The translations under genes were made by a program, and so were the position numbers. Source: an uncultured Eubacterium sp. (GTDB lineage: Bacteria; Bacillota_A; Clostridia; Lachnospirales; Lachnospiraceae). Taken from it: 18,136 nucleotides of DNA. Where the stretch lies: positions 1-18,136 of the forward strand of contig CANTHI010000013.1 of NCBI GenBank assembly GCA_947653505.1, written 5' to 3'. The notes below the pieces were generated by a model. It was not told where the DNA came from and searched no databases. It saw only the letters and a program-made list of their open reading frames with translations. Shown in pieces: positions 1 through 6,458 of this stretch (position 1 is the stretch's first letter; the number at the start of each line of letters is the position of its first letter).

Positions 1-26
1 TGCTGGCGGCAGCCAGAAGCGAACCA

Positions 27-180
27 GGTGTCGCGCCCGTCCGGTACCAAAGAGTAAATGCAGAATGCCTGGAACTTCTTACATTCTGGAAAAGTCACAG
101 GCAGACAGGCCAACGCCTCCCATCCAGCGTCCGCGCAGCCAGAATGTAACACTTTTATGTAAAATGTTGCATTTGTTCTT
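27..180 (+). repeat. Family C structured repeat, copy C1 (most complete)
   Basis: This is the first of two head-to-tail copies; its head starts with GGTGTCGCGCCCGTCC, which recurs at 195. It can fold into nested stems. An 11-bp perfect outer stem pairs TTACATTCTGG (79-89) with CCAGAATGTAA (139-149). Inside it GGC (108-110) pairs with GCC (138-140) and CGC (114-116) with GCG (133-135), presenting the loop core ATCCAGCGTCC (122-132). A tail at 146-180 (TGTAACAC, then ATGTAAAATGTTGCATT) is shared with the copies near 12285 and 17990. No convincing reading frame or ribosome binding site lies here. It may be a small structured RNA or a mobile palindromic element. A fragment at 1-26 resembles the end of a further copy outside the window. 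Confidence 0.8.
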
Positions 181-194
181 AAGTTCGCGCCTAT

Positions 195-345
195 GGTGTC
201 GCGCCCGTCCAGTACCACAGTGTAGATGCAGAATACTTAGAGATTCTTACATTCTGGAAACCGGAACAATGAAACAGGGCCACTTCCCTCATCCAGCGTC
301 CAGGAGGCCGGTATGTACGGTTCTGGTTTATCCAGGTCAGGGCTT
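195..345 (+). repeat. Family C structured repeat, copy C2
   Basis: This is a direct repeat of C1 with a period of 168 bp and clear similarity over about 120 bp. The outer stem survives with one mismatch and one G-U pair (TTACATTCTGG against CCGGTATGTA). Inside, GGCC (278-281) pairs with GGCC (306-309) and TCC (285-287) with GGA (303-305), around the same core ATCCAGCGTCC (291-301). Its right part, to the TTTATCCAGGT block near 337, is nearly identical to the reverse complement of the last 80-odd bases of the window. Confidence 0.8.
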
Positions 346-410
346 CCTGCATTCTGAACGGTTACATATGGTTAAAATGCAGACTGTACAGTATATAATG
401 AAATTAAATA

Positions 411-439
411 TTGACTAATTATTAGTTAAAATATATACT
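411..439 (+). promoter_or_regulatory. Promoter of pgcA
   Basis: TTGACT (411-416) and TATACT (434-439) are separated by 17 bp, close to the sigma-A consensus, in an AT-rich stretch just after the family C repeats. The predicted leader is about 125 nt. It contains a small perfect dyad, ACAGTT-aagt-AACTGT (453-468), that could be an operator or hairpin. Predicted from sequence only. Confidence 0.7.
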
Positions 440-572
440 TATGTAAAGCCAGACAGTTAAGTAACTGTATGCAAAGGATCTGTGATATTTTTACAGAAAC
501 AGAGTACATTAAAATTTTACATAAACTCAAAATGAACAAAGAAAGGAAAGACAGGCAGGAGGTATTTTACAG

Positions 573-2294
573 ATGGATTACAAAAAAATCTATGAGCAGT
601 GGTGTAATGATCCGTATTTTGACGATCAGACAAAAGAAGAATTAAAAGCGATTGCATCAGATGAGGCAGAAGTGGAGGACCGCTTTTACCGCCGGCTGGA
701 ATTTGGGACCGGAGGGCTGCGCGGAGTGATTGGCGCAGGGACAAACCGGATGAATATTTATACGGTGCGGCAGGCGACGCAGGGACTGGCGAATTATATT
801 CTGGCGCAGAACGGACAGGAAAAAGGTGTGGCAATTGCCTATGATTCCAGACGGATGTCACCGGAGTTTGCGGATGAGGCAGCGCTTTGCCTGAATGCCA
901 ATGGCATTAAGACTTATCGGTTTGAGAGTCTGCGTCCGACGCCGGAGCTGTCATTTGCTGTGCGGGAGCTTGGCTGTATAGCCGGTATCGTGATTACGGC
1001 GAGCCATAATCCGAGGGAATATAATGGTTATAAAGTATACTGGGAGGATGGCGCGCAGATTACGCCGCCGCATGATAAAAATATACTGGCAGAAGTCGCA
1101 AAGGTGACAGAGTTTTCACAGGTAAAGACAATAGACAAAAAAACGGCGCAGGAGCAGGGGCTGTATGAAACCATCGGCGGTAAGATCGATGACCTGTATA
1201 TGGAGCAGTTAAAAAAGCAGAGCATCCATCCGGAGCTGATCCGCAAGGCGGCAGGAGATATCCGCATTGTCTATACACCACTGCATGGAACCGGAAATCT
1301 TCCGGTACGGCGGGTGTTAAAGGAGCTTGGATTTGAGCATGTGTATGTCGTAAAAGAGCAGGAACTGCCGGACGGTGCGTTTCCGACTGTCGCTTATCCG
1401 AACCCGGAAGATGAAAAGGCATGGACACTGGCGCTGAAGCTTGCAAAAGAAGTGGATGCGGATATCGTACTTGCGACAGATCCGGATGCAGACCGTCTGG
1501 GTGTATATGCAAAAGACACAAAGACCGGAGAATATGTAAGCTTTACGGGGAACATGTCCGGTATGCTGATTGCAGAATACATTTTAAGGGAACGTACCCT
1601 GACAGGTACGATGCCGGAGCGGCCTGCGCTTGTGGAAACGATCGTAACAACGGATATGGCAAAAGCGATTGCAGCGGATTACCATACCCGGCTGATTGAA
1701 GTGCTGACCGGTTTTAAATATATCGGAGAGCAGATCCGTCTGTTTGAGGAGAATCATTCCTATCATTATGTATTCGGGTTGGAAGAAAGCTATGGCTGTC
1801 TGGCAGGTACGTATGCGAGAGATAAGGATGCCTGTGTGGCGGTCATGATGCTGTGCGAGGTTGCGGCTTATTATAAGCTGCAGGGCAAGACACTCTGGGA
1901 CGCAATGCTTGCGATGTACGATACGTATGGTTATTATAAGGAAGGGCTTGCAACGCTGACATTAAAAGGGATTGATGGAGCAAAGCAGATTCAGGAGAAA
2001 ATGCGTCAGGCCAGAACCAATCCGCCGGAAGCTCTTGGCGGCCTGAAAGTGCTTGCTGTGCGTGACTATAAGGAAGATGTCAGAACCGATTTTATTTCCG
2101 GTGAGAAAACACCAACCGGACTGCCGGAATCCAATGTGCTGTATTATGAGCTGGAAAATCATGCATGGTGCTGCGTGCGTCCGTCAGGTACGGAGCCGAA
2201 GATCAAGTATTATTTCGGGGTAAAAGGTACTTCGCTGGAGGATGCGGCTGAAAGGCTGGAGGCTTTGCGGCGGGATATGGTTCAGGAAGCTTAG
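573..2294 (+). CDS. pgcA: Phosphoglucomutase / phospho-sugar mutase
   Basis: This 573-residue alpha-D-phosphohexomutase should interconvert glucose 1-phosphate and glucose 6-phosphate in the cytoplasm, linking glycolysis to UDP-glucose, glycogen and cell-envelope sugar synthesis. All four family signatures are visible. The catalytic loop TASHNP has the phosphorylated Ser144. The metal-binding loop DPDADR (303-308) supplies the Mg2+ aspartates. The sugar-recognition loop GLEESYG has Glu404, Glu405 and Ser406. The phosphate-binding loop RPSGTEPK begins at Arg536. The length matches the Firmicute PgcA type. The start is fixed by AGGAGG at 557-562, 10 bases upstream. It appears to be monocistronic: a strong promoter lies at 411-439 and opposite-strand debris lies downstream. 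Phosphomannomutase activity cannot be excluded. Confidence 0.95.
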   Translation: MDYKKIYEQWCNDPYFDDQTKEELKAIASDEAEVEDRFYRRLEFGTGGLRGVIGAGTNRMNIYTVRQATQGLANYILAQNGQEKGVAIAYDSRRMSPEFADEAALCLNANGIKTYRFESLRPTPELSFAVRELGCIAGIVITASHNPREYNGYKVYWEDGAQITPPHDKNILAEVAKVTEFSQVKTIDKKTAQEQGLYETIGGKIDDLYMEQLKKQSIHPELIRKAAGDIRIVYTPLHGTGNLPVRRVLKELGFEHVYVVKEQELPDGAFPTVAYPNPEDEKAWTLALKLAKEVDADIVLATDPDADRLGVYAKDTKTGEYVSFTGNMSGMLIAEYILRERTLTGTMPERPALVETIVTTDMAKAIAADYHTRLIEVLTGFKYIGEQIRLFEENHSYHYVFGLEESYGCLAGTYARDKDACVAVMMLCEVAAYYKLQGKTLWDAMLAMYDTYGYYKEGLATLTLKGIDGAKQIQEKMRQARTNPPEALGGLKVLAVRDYKEDVRTDFISGEKTPTGLPESNVLYYELENHAWCCVRPSGTEPKIKYYFGVKGTSLEDAAERLEALRRDMVQEA

Positions 2295-2323
2295 AACATC
2301 AGGTGCATATCCCCATAGGCGGG

Positions 2324-2350
2324 AAATGCAACATTTTGACAGAAAATTTA
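2324..2350 (-). repeat. Possible family C tail remnant
   Basis: AAATGCAACATTTT (2324-2337) is the exact reverse complement of 14 bases in the C1 tail (162-175), and the next bases (gacagaaaa against acataaaa) remain similar. It may be the decayed end of another copy placed after pgcA. The match is short and AT-rich, so chance is possible. Confidence 0.3.
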
Positions 2351-2381
2351 TGGTGAATTCAGATTATCTTTTTAGAAGTTC

Positions 2382-2660
2382 TTACATGTCGGTATAGCCC
2401 GTATTTACGGGCTTTCCCGGCATTTTTGATATGGGGAGAAGTTCGCAGGGCCTCCGGGAGCTGGGGGAACGTGGCCCACAAAAAAGAACGCTGTCCGGGG
2501 CTGCCAATTCCGCCACGGGCAGCGCGCATAATTCCTCAATTCCCATCGTGGGGTAATGCCGCTCCGCCGCTCCCTGCAGGCCCTTCTGGGCGTACCGCCA
2601 GGGCGGGTCGGCGTAGATCACGGTATACTTTTTGATTTTTTCACACTCCTTTGCACACAA
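2382..2660 (-). pseudogene. MT-A70 family adenine DNA methyltransferase, N-terminal fragment
   Basis: The minus strand encodes the start of an MT-A70-like N6-adenine methyltransferase: KKYTVIYADPPWRY carries the DPPW catalytic motif and is followed by HYPTMGIEELCALPV. After the residues DSVLF the frame breaks. Adding one T to the T run near 2480-2486 would restore LWATFPQLPEALR, the expected continuation, so a one-base deletion is likely. Homology ends near 2444 and the remaining residues look unrelated, so most of the family's length is missing. AGGAG (2646-2650 on the complement) lies 9 bases before an ATC codon (2634-2636) that begins IKKY; the ancestral start may have been ATG there. This is a relic of a phage or integrative element and cannot encode an active enzyme. 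Confidence 0.7.
2396..2415 (+). terminator. Hairpin, possible terminator after pgcA
   Basis: AGCCCGTA (2396-2403) and TACGGGCT (2406-2413) form a perfect 8-bp arm pair followed by only a short T run (TTT). It is the first strong hairpin downstream of pgcA, about 100 bp after its stop, and lies inside the 3' part of the methyltransferase remnant. The weak T tract makes terminator function uncertain. Confidence 0.4.
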
Positions 2661-2691
2661 AAAAACCGCCTGCGTTATTACAAGCGGTTTT
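2659..2691 (-). terminator. Intrinsic terminator behind the toxin-antitoxin remnant
   Basis: Read on the minus strand, AAAACCGCTTG (2691-2681) pairs with CAGGCGGTTTT (2672-2662) through 11 bp with one G-U pair, around an 8-base loop, and runs into a T tract. It lies 46 bp past the toxin remnant stop and would have separated that operon from the methyltransferase fragment. Confidence 0.65.
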
Positions 2692-2736
2692 CTAATAGGT
2701 TTTTATCATCTTTCCGGTGCCGGGAAAATAATACTG

Positions 2737-2937
2737 TTATTTGTCTTTTTCATCTGCCTGCGCATCACCGGACAGAATACGCATATAATCGTGGCGGCCA
2801 TACAAAACACGGTCTATATAAACATCTTTTCCATAGGCCCGGTAGAACACAAGGTAATTTCCGCTTACGAGAAATCGGTAATCGCTTTCCGTGTCCGCGA
2901 CTGTTTGCGCCTCTTTTGATAAATGCAGGTTATTCAT
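2737..2937 (-). pseudogene. RelE/ParE-family toxin, internally deleted
   Basis: The 66-residue product joins two pieces of a RelE/ParE toxin. The first residues, MNNLHLSKEA, look like the toxin's N terminus. They are followed almost at once by the C-terminal core ESDYRFLVSGNYLVFYRAYG and DVYIDRVLYGRHDYMRIL, the last beta strands of the fold. Full-length toxins of this group have about 95-105 residues, so roughly 40 residues holding the helical hairpin and first strands appear to be lost in frame. The ATG overlaps the antitoxin stop by 8 bp (ATGAATAA type), the usual coupled arrangement. Ribonuclease or gyrase-poisoning activity is unlikely to survive. The family is recognised from sequence pattern only. 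Confidence 0.7.
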
Positions 2938-3178
2938 GGGAAAGCCCGGGGTTTTCCTCCACGGTCTCCAATGTCAGCCAGCCTTTCTCTTCCCCGGATT
3001 TCCGGCCTTTTTCAAGCTTGTTCATCAGCCGGATGGTTGCCTGTGTCTTTTCATAGTCCTGTATGTCAATAATTGCATAGCGCCCGGCCGTTTTTCGTCA
3101 GGAAAACGGGAGCCCCGCGCTTGTGCAATCCGTTCCGTGGCCGGGCCGTAAAAGGCCAGTTTAAAATTCAGATTTGAC
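2930..3178 (-). pseudogene. Phd/YefM-family antitoxin, frameshifted
   Basis: The minus strand preserves an antitoxin split over several frames. It begins FYGPATERIAQARG, then changes frame near 3112-3120 to give APVFLTKNGR, the hallmark Phd/YefM segment. It changes frame again near 3081-3087 (an extra G) to give RYAIIDIQDYEKT and the C-terminal toxin-wrapping tail RKSGEEKGWLTLETVEENPG. No start codon with a ribosome binding site is evident upstream. The gene stops inside the toxin start, so the pair was once a normal bicistronic module. Both members are broken, so the locus is a relic. I infer two independent one-base changes, but sequencing error cannot be excluded from the window alone. Confidence 0.65.
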
Positions 3179-3202
3179 TTTCTGAAACGTATGTACTATC
3201 AT
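3174..3202 (+). promoter_or_regulatory. Promoter of the LRR gene
   Basis: TTGACT (3174-3179) and TATCAT (3197-3202) are 17 bp apart, giving a leader of about 80 nt before the LRR gene. It abuts the antitoxin relic and could be a piece of the old toxin-antitoxin regulatory region. Confidence 0.55.
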
Positions 3203-3273
3203 GATATAACAAACGATATAGATACTTTATGGAAGTATATCAATGTTTTATCCGGACAGAGACATTCCGCAAT

Positions 3274-3280
3274 AAGGAGG
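3274..3280 (+). promoter_or_regulatory. Ribosome binding site that sets the LRR start
   Basis: AAGGAGG lies 8 bases before ATG 3289. The in-frame ATG at 3229 has no Shine-Dalgarno sequence and would put 20 extra residues before a good signal peptide, so 3289 is preferred. Confidence 0.8.
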
Positions 3281-3288
3281 GTTGCAAT

Positions 3289-5307
3289 ATGAATCATACA
3301 GGACAAAGGAAGAAGAATAAATCTACAGTTGCCATAAAAAAGATCGTGATCCATACGCTGACATCTGCCGCATACATAGTGTTTTTCCTGCTCTGTGCCG
3401 TTGCCGGAATGCGGATACAGGCGGAAGCAGCCGGAATGCGGGCAGATACGGTAGCCGCAGCCGGAACGCAGGTGCTGGCGGATCCTGACGGGGATGGGAA
3501 AACAGACAGTGTAAGCGTACAGGATCTTAGGGATGGCAATGACGCTTATACGCAGGTTACTGCATGGATAGATGGTCTTGCACATGCGCAGAAGGATTAT
3601 GAAGGAGCGTACGCTTCGTTTGTTACCGCTGGTGACCTGACAGGGAATGGAAAAGCAGATGTGCTGGTAGTCCGGTGTGTGCAGGAAGGATACAGGGAAC
3701 TGGAACTGTCCGTACTGCATCTGGAGGATGGCAGGTGGGAAGCATATCCGGGGCGGCTGGTACATCACGGGGATCTTGATGTACAGCAGCCTTTTGACTT
3801 TACAGACAGCTGGCATGATACGTATATCGGGGCTGCGATTGTGCAGAAAGACGGAAAAAACATGCTGCGCCTGATTACGCTGCCGGATGCGGAGGCTCCG
3901 GAGACGATGATCTGTACGGATGTTTCCTATAATAATGATGCGGTTTCCCGTGATGCTGACGCTTTCAGTGACGATGCGGACCGGTGGATTGTGGAGGATG
4001 CGCAGGTGATAAAAAATGATCCTGCTGGCAGAAATTATAAAAATCTGCTTGGAGATGCTTATGCATGTCAGGAGCAGGCAATGCGAAAAGCCGTAACAGA
4101 CGCAGAATCTGGCGGACAGGGTCCGAAGCTGCGGCCGAAAAAAAATACCAGTGATGCCGATGAAGCAGCTGTTATGGAAATTATCGCGCAGCAGGAAGCG
4201 GCAGGAGTGCGGATCAGCACGAACCTGGCAGATGAGAGGTTTTATACCTGGAGCGTGTGTGATGGCGCCTACAGGCTGACAGGTATCTGCTGGGATGATG
4301 ATGTGATGGATGACCCGCAGCTGACTGGCAGTATTTCTTTTGCCGGACTGCCAGAGCTCCGTTCGCTGAAACTACGGGGCAGCCGTCTCACGCAGATAGA
4401 TCTGGGCGGTAATCCCGTACTGGAATATTTAAACTGTGGCTGCAGCCAGCTGAAAGAGATCGACGTCAGCCATAATCCTTTGCTGAAAACGCTGTACTGC
4501 TACGACAATCAGCTGACCTCGCTGGATCTGGGCGGTAATCCGAAGCTGCAGAGATTAAACTGCGCGCATAACCAGCTGACAGAAATCCATACAGACCAGA
4601 ACAAAGAGCTGGAAGAATTATCCTGCGGGCAGAATTTCATTGAAAAACTGGAGCTTTTGCAGAATCCGGGGCTGAAAGCTTTGGACTGTACCCAGAACCG
4701 TCTGAAAAAACTGAATGTGAGCCGCAACCAGCAACTGGAAGAGCTTTCATGCGGCAGCAATCAGCTAAAAAAGCTGAAACTGGCACAGAATCAAAAGCTT
4801 GGCCGTCTGGATTGCAGTATCAATGTCCTGACGGATTTAAAGGTCAGTCAGAATACCGGCCTGTATTATCTGGACTGCCACGGCAACCGTCTGAAAGCGC
4901 TGGACGTGAGCCGTAATCAAAAGCTGGGAGCCCTGTGCTGTGGCAATAACCGTCTGAAAGCGCTGGACGTGAGTCACAATCCAAAACTGGCTGTTTTAGA
5001 CTGCGGCAATAATTTTCTAAAGGAACTGGATGTGAGCCGCAATGGCAGGATAGAAGAGATGATTTGCAGCGGCAACCGTCTGAAAACACTGGATGTCGGA
5101 GGCTGTCCGGTCCTGCATCGTCTGGACTGTGCCAGAAACCAGCTGGGACATTTAAAGCTGGGCAGTAAAAAGGGGTTCTTTGTAGAGCTGGTCTGTGAAA
5201 AGAATCAGCTAAAGAAGCTGGACATAAGCGGCATCCGGCTCTGGGAGGATGGGATTTTCCGGTATGACAGGCAGGTAAAGATCATCGGGGCGGCGGATCA
5301 CAGGTAA
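3289..5307 (+). CDS. Secreted leucine-rich-repeat protein with Cys-ladder repeats
   Basis: This 672-residue protein is probably exported. A basic N terminus and hydrophobic segment (about residues 19-41) lead to a plausible cleavage site near AEA-A (46-48). The N-terminal domain has two calcium-loop-like motifs, DPDGDGKTD (65-73) and DLTGNGKAD (116-124), as in FG-GAP/VCBS-like modules. After a linker, 14 consecutive repeats of about 21 residues (about 357-650) follow the pattern L-x-x-L-x-C-x-x-N-x-L-x-x-L-D-V-S-x-N. Their regularly placed cysteines would stack along the solenoid. No sortase motif, cell-wall repeat or C-terminal membrane segment is seen, so it may be released or held by other means. 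Ligand and function are unknown; such bacterial LRR proteins often bind proteins or glycans. The stop codon coincides with the edge of repeat E1. Confidence 0.8.
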   Translation: MNHTGQRKKNKSTVAIKKIVIHTLTSAAYIVFFLLCAVAGMRIQAEAAGMRADTVAAAGTQVLADPDGDGKTDSVSVQDLRDGNDAYTQVTAWIDGLAHAQKDYEGAYASFVTAGDLTGNGKADVLVVRCVQEGYRELELSVLHLEDGRWEAYPGRLVHHGDLDVQQPFDFTDSWHDTYIGAAIVQKDGKNMLRLITLPDAEAPETMICTDVSYNNDAVSRDADAFSDDADRWIVEDAQVIKNDPAGRNYKNLLGDAYACQEQAMRKAVTDAESGGQGPKLRPKKNTSDADEAAVMEIIAQQEAAGVRISTNLADERFYTWSVCDGAYRLTGICWDDDVMDDPQLTGSISFAGLPELRSLKLRGSRLTQIDLGGNPVLEYLNCGCSQLKEIDVSHNPLLKTLYCYDNQLTSLDLGGNPKLQRLNCAHNQLTEIHTDQNKELEELSCGQNFIEKLELLQNPGLKALDCTQNRLKKLNVSRNQQLEELSCGSNQLKKLKLAQNQKLGRLDCSINVLTDLKVSQNTGLYYLDCHGNRLKALDVSRNQKLGALCCGNNRLKALDVSHNPKLAVLDCGNNFLKELDVSRNGRIEEMICSGNRLKTLDVGGCPVLHRLDCARNQLGHLKLGSKKGFFVELVCEKNQLKKLDISGIRLWEDGIFRYDRQVKIIGAADHR

Positions 5308-5339
5308 CTTTTCACGGGTCAGGAACGCGCATAAACTGA
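5305..5339 (+). repeat. Family E repeat, partial copy E1
   Basis: Its left half matches E2 and E3 (AACTTTTCAC, then CAGGAACGCGCATAAACTG). The right arm has decayed, so the hairpin is lost. The LRR stop codon TAA (5305-5307) is at its left boundary. Confidence 0.6.
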
Positions 5340-5357
5340 GGAACATCCCGCTTCTGG

Positions 5358-5386
5358 TTGATTTCAGCGGAAAAGAAGGTTATAAT
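5358..5386 (+). promoter_or_regulatory. Promoter of the MCP-like / hydrolase / DUF1002 operon
   Basis: TTGATT (5358-5363) and a perfect TATAAT (5381-5386) are separated by 17 bp. The leader of about 60 nt contains the 7-bp hairpin GCAGGCA (5391-5397) / TGCCTGC (5405-5411) followed by a short T run, which might affect early transcription or RNA stability. Confidence 0.7.
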
Positions 5387-5454
5387 GAAGGCAGGCAGAA
5401 TCTGTGCCTGCGGCTTTTGGGCCAAATAATTACTAACAGGGGGATCATTATACC

Positions 5455-6408
5455 GTGTTCGGAAAGAAACAGGAATTAACAAGAGAATTAGAGGAAAAAC
5501 TAAACAGGACCCAGTACCAGCTCGAGCTTGCACAGATGCAGGCGGGCAGTGTGCAAAATTATACACAGCAGATGCTGCCGCATTTTGAAGCGCAGATTAC
5601 CGCGCAGGGAGAAATGGATAAAGAGCTGACAAAGGTAGTCAGTCAGGCATATGAGACGCTGGAAGAGACTGGAGAGAGTATGAAAGTACTGGAGCAGCTG
5701 GCGATGGAGCTGACAAGCATGCGTGGCCAGATGGAGGATGAAGAGCAGGACAAGCGCAGACTGCAGGAGGTAGCTGGCAAACAGATCGACCAGATGGCGG
5801 TCATTGTCGAAGAAAATAAGAACAGCATCGAGCCGGTCACAGCCCTGCAGGAGACAAAGAATGCGTTAAAAAGCTATGCGGAAGCCATGCAGATGGAAGT
5901 CAGTCATATGATGGAATATGCAAAGCAGATGACCGTTTCATCTTTAAACTGCGCGATTGAGGCCGGACGCATGGGGGACAGCGGCAAGAGCTTTGTGGAA
6001 GCCGCAGAAGATGTGCGGCTGCTTTCGAGCGCTTATGAGCGTGCGGCTGCGTCCGTCAGCCGGCAGCTGAATGATATCGAAAAGCGGATCCGTCAGATGG
6101 ATGAGCAGACGGCAGCGCTGATGAAGTCTAATAAAGATACCAATCTTTCGATTACGCGTCTGTCCAAAAATATCACACAGCAGGACGAGATCTGTACCAG
6201 GGCGGCAGAACGGCACTATCTGGAAAAAGCAGCCGCCATATCGGATTATATTAAAAAAATATCGCAGAGCAGTCATCATATTGATGCGCTGCAGCACCAG
6301 ACACTGTCTGATATCGAACGGATTGGTGACAGCTTTATGAGTGAGCAGGAAGCGCGCAAGGCGCTGGAGCATATCGTGGATCAGCTGATAGAGCATATGA
6401 GGGAATAA
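5455..6408 (+). CDS. Soluble methyl-accepting chemotaxis-like protein
   Basis: This cytoplasmic protein of 317 residues starts at GTG, behind AGGGGG (5438-5443). It has no membrane segment or sensor domain and is predicted to be almost entirely coiled coil. Residues about 153-190 recall the hairpin tip of chemoreceptors, with SSLNCAIEAGRMGDSGKSF (163-181) standing for the usual [19 protein letters not shown]. The tip is divergent: the QTN-L-L lead-in is replaced by QMTVS, Ala-Ala-Arg by Ala-Gly-Arg and Gly-Glu by Gly-Asp, so coupling to CheA/CheW is not assured. It begins a likely three-gene operon with the hydrolase (50 bp on) and DUF1002 genes. It may be a soluble array component or a receptor-derived scaffold. 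The family is moderately sure; the role is unknown. Confidence 0.7.
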   Translation: MFGKKQELTRELEEKLNRTQYQLELAQMQAGSVQNYTQQMLPHFEAQITAQGEMDKELTKVVSQAYETLEETGESMKVLEQLAMELTSMRGQMEDEEQDKRRLQEVAGKQIDQMAVIVEENKNSIEPVTALQETKNALKSYAEAMQMEVSHMMEYAKQMTVSSLNCAIEAGRMGDSGKSFVEAAEDVRLLSSAYERAAASVSRQLNDIEKRIRQMDEQTAALMKSNKDTNLSITRLSKNITQQDEICTRAAERHYLEKAAAISDYIKKISQSSHHIDALQHQTLSDIERIGDSFMSEQEARKALEHIVDQLIEHMRE

Positions 6409-6458
6409 ACGCGGGAAAAGTGCGGTGACTTTGCAGGAAAGGGAAGGTGCATAGCCGG

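Noticed and set aside
27..345. CRISPR-like or integron attC array
   Set aside because: There are only two tandem units of 168 bp with scattered differences, no short exact repeats with unique spacers, no cas genes or integron integrase, and no attC core sites.
65..418. Open reading frame across the family C repeats
   Set aside because: It has no ribosome binding site and its composition follows the repeats. The structural pairing explains the conservation better than coding.
1028..1582. Minus-strand ORFs inside pgcA, and similar antisense ORFs in the chemoreceptor genes
   Set aside because: They mirror the codon pattern of the real gene, have no ribosome binding sites and no recognisable domains.
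3229..3288. Longer N terminus for the LRR protein
   Set aside because: ATG 3229 lacks a Shine-Dalgarno site, while ATG 3289 has AAGGAGG at ideal distance directly before a signal peptide.
6447..6458. GTG start for the hydrolase
   Set aside because: The best purine-rich site (6441-6447) overlaps or abuts this GTG. ATG 6459 is better placed, though the four-residue difference is not decisive.
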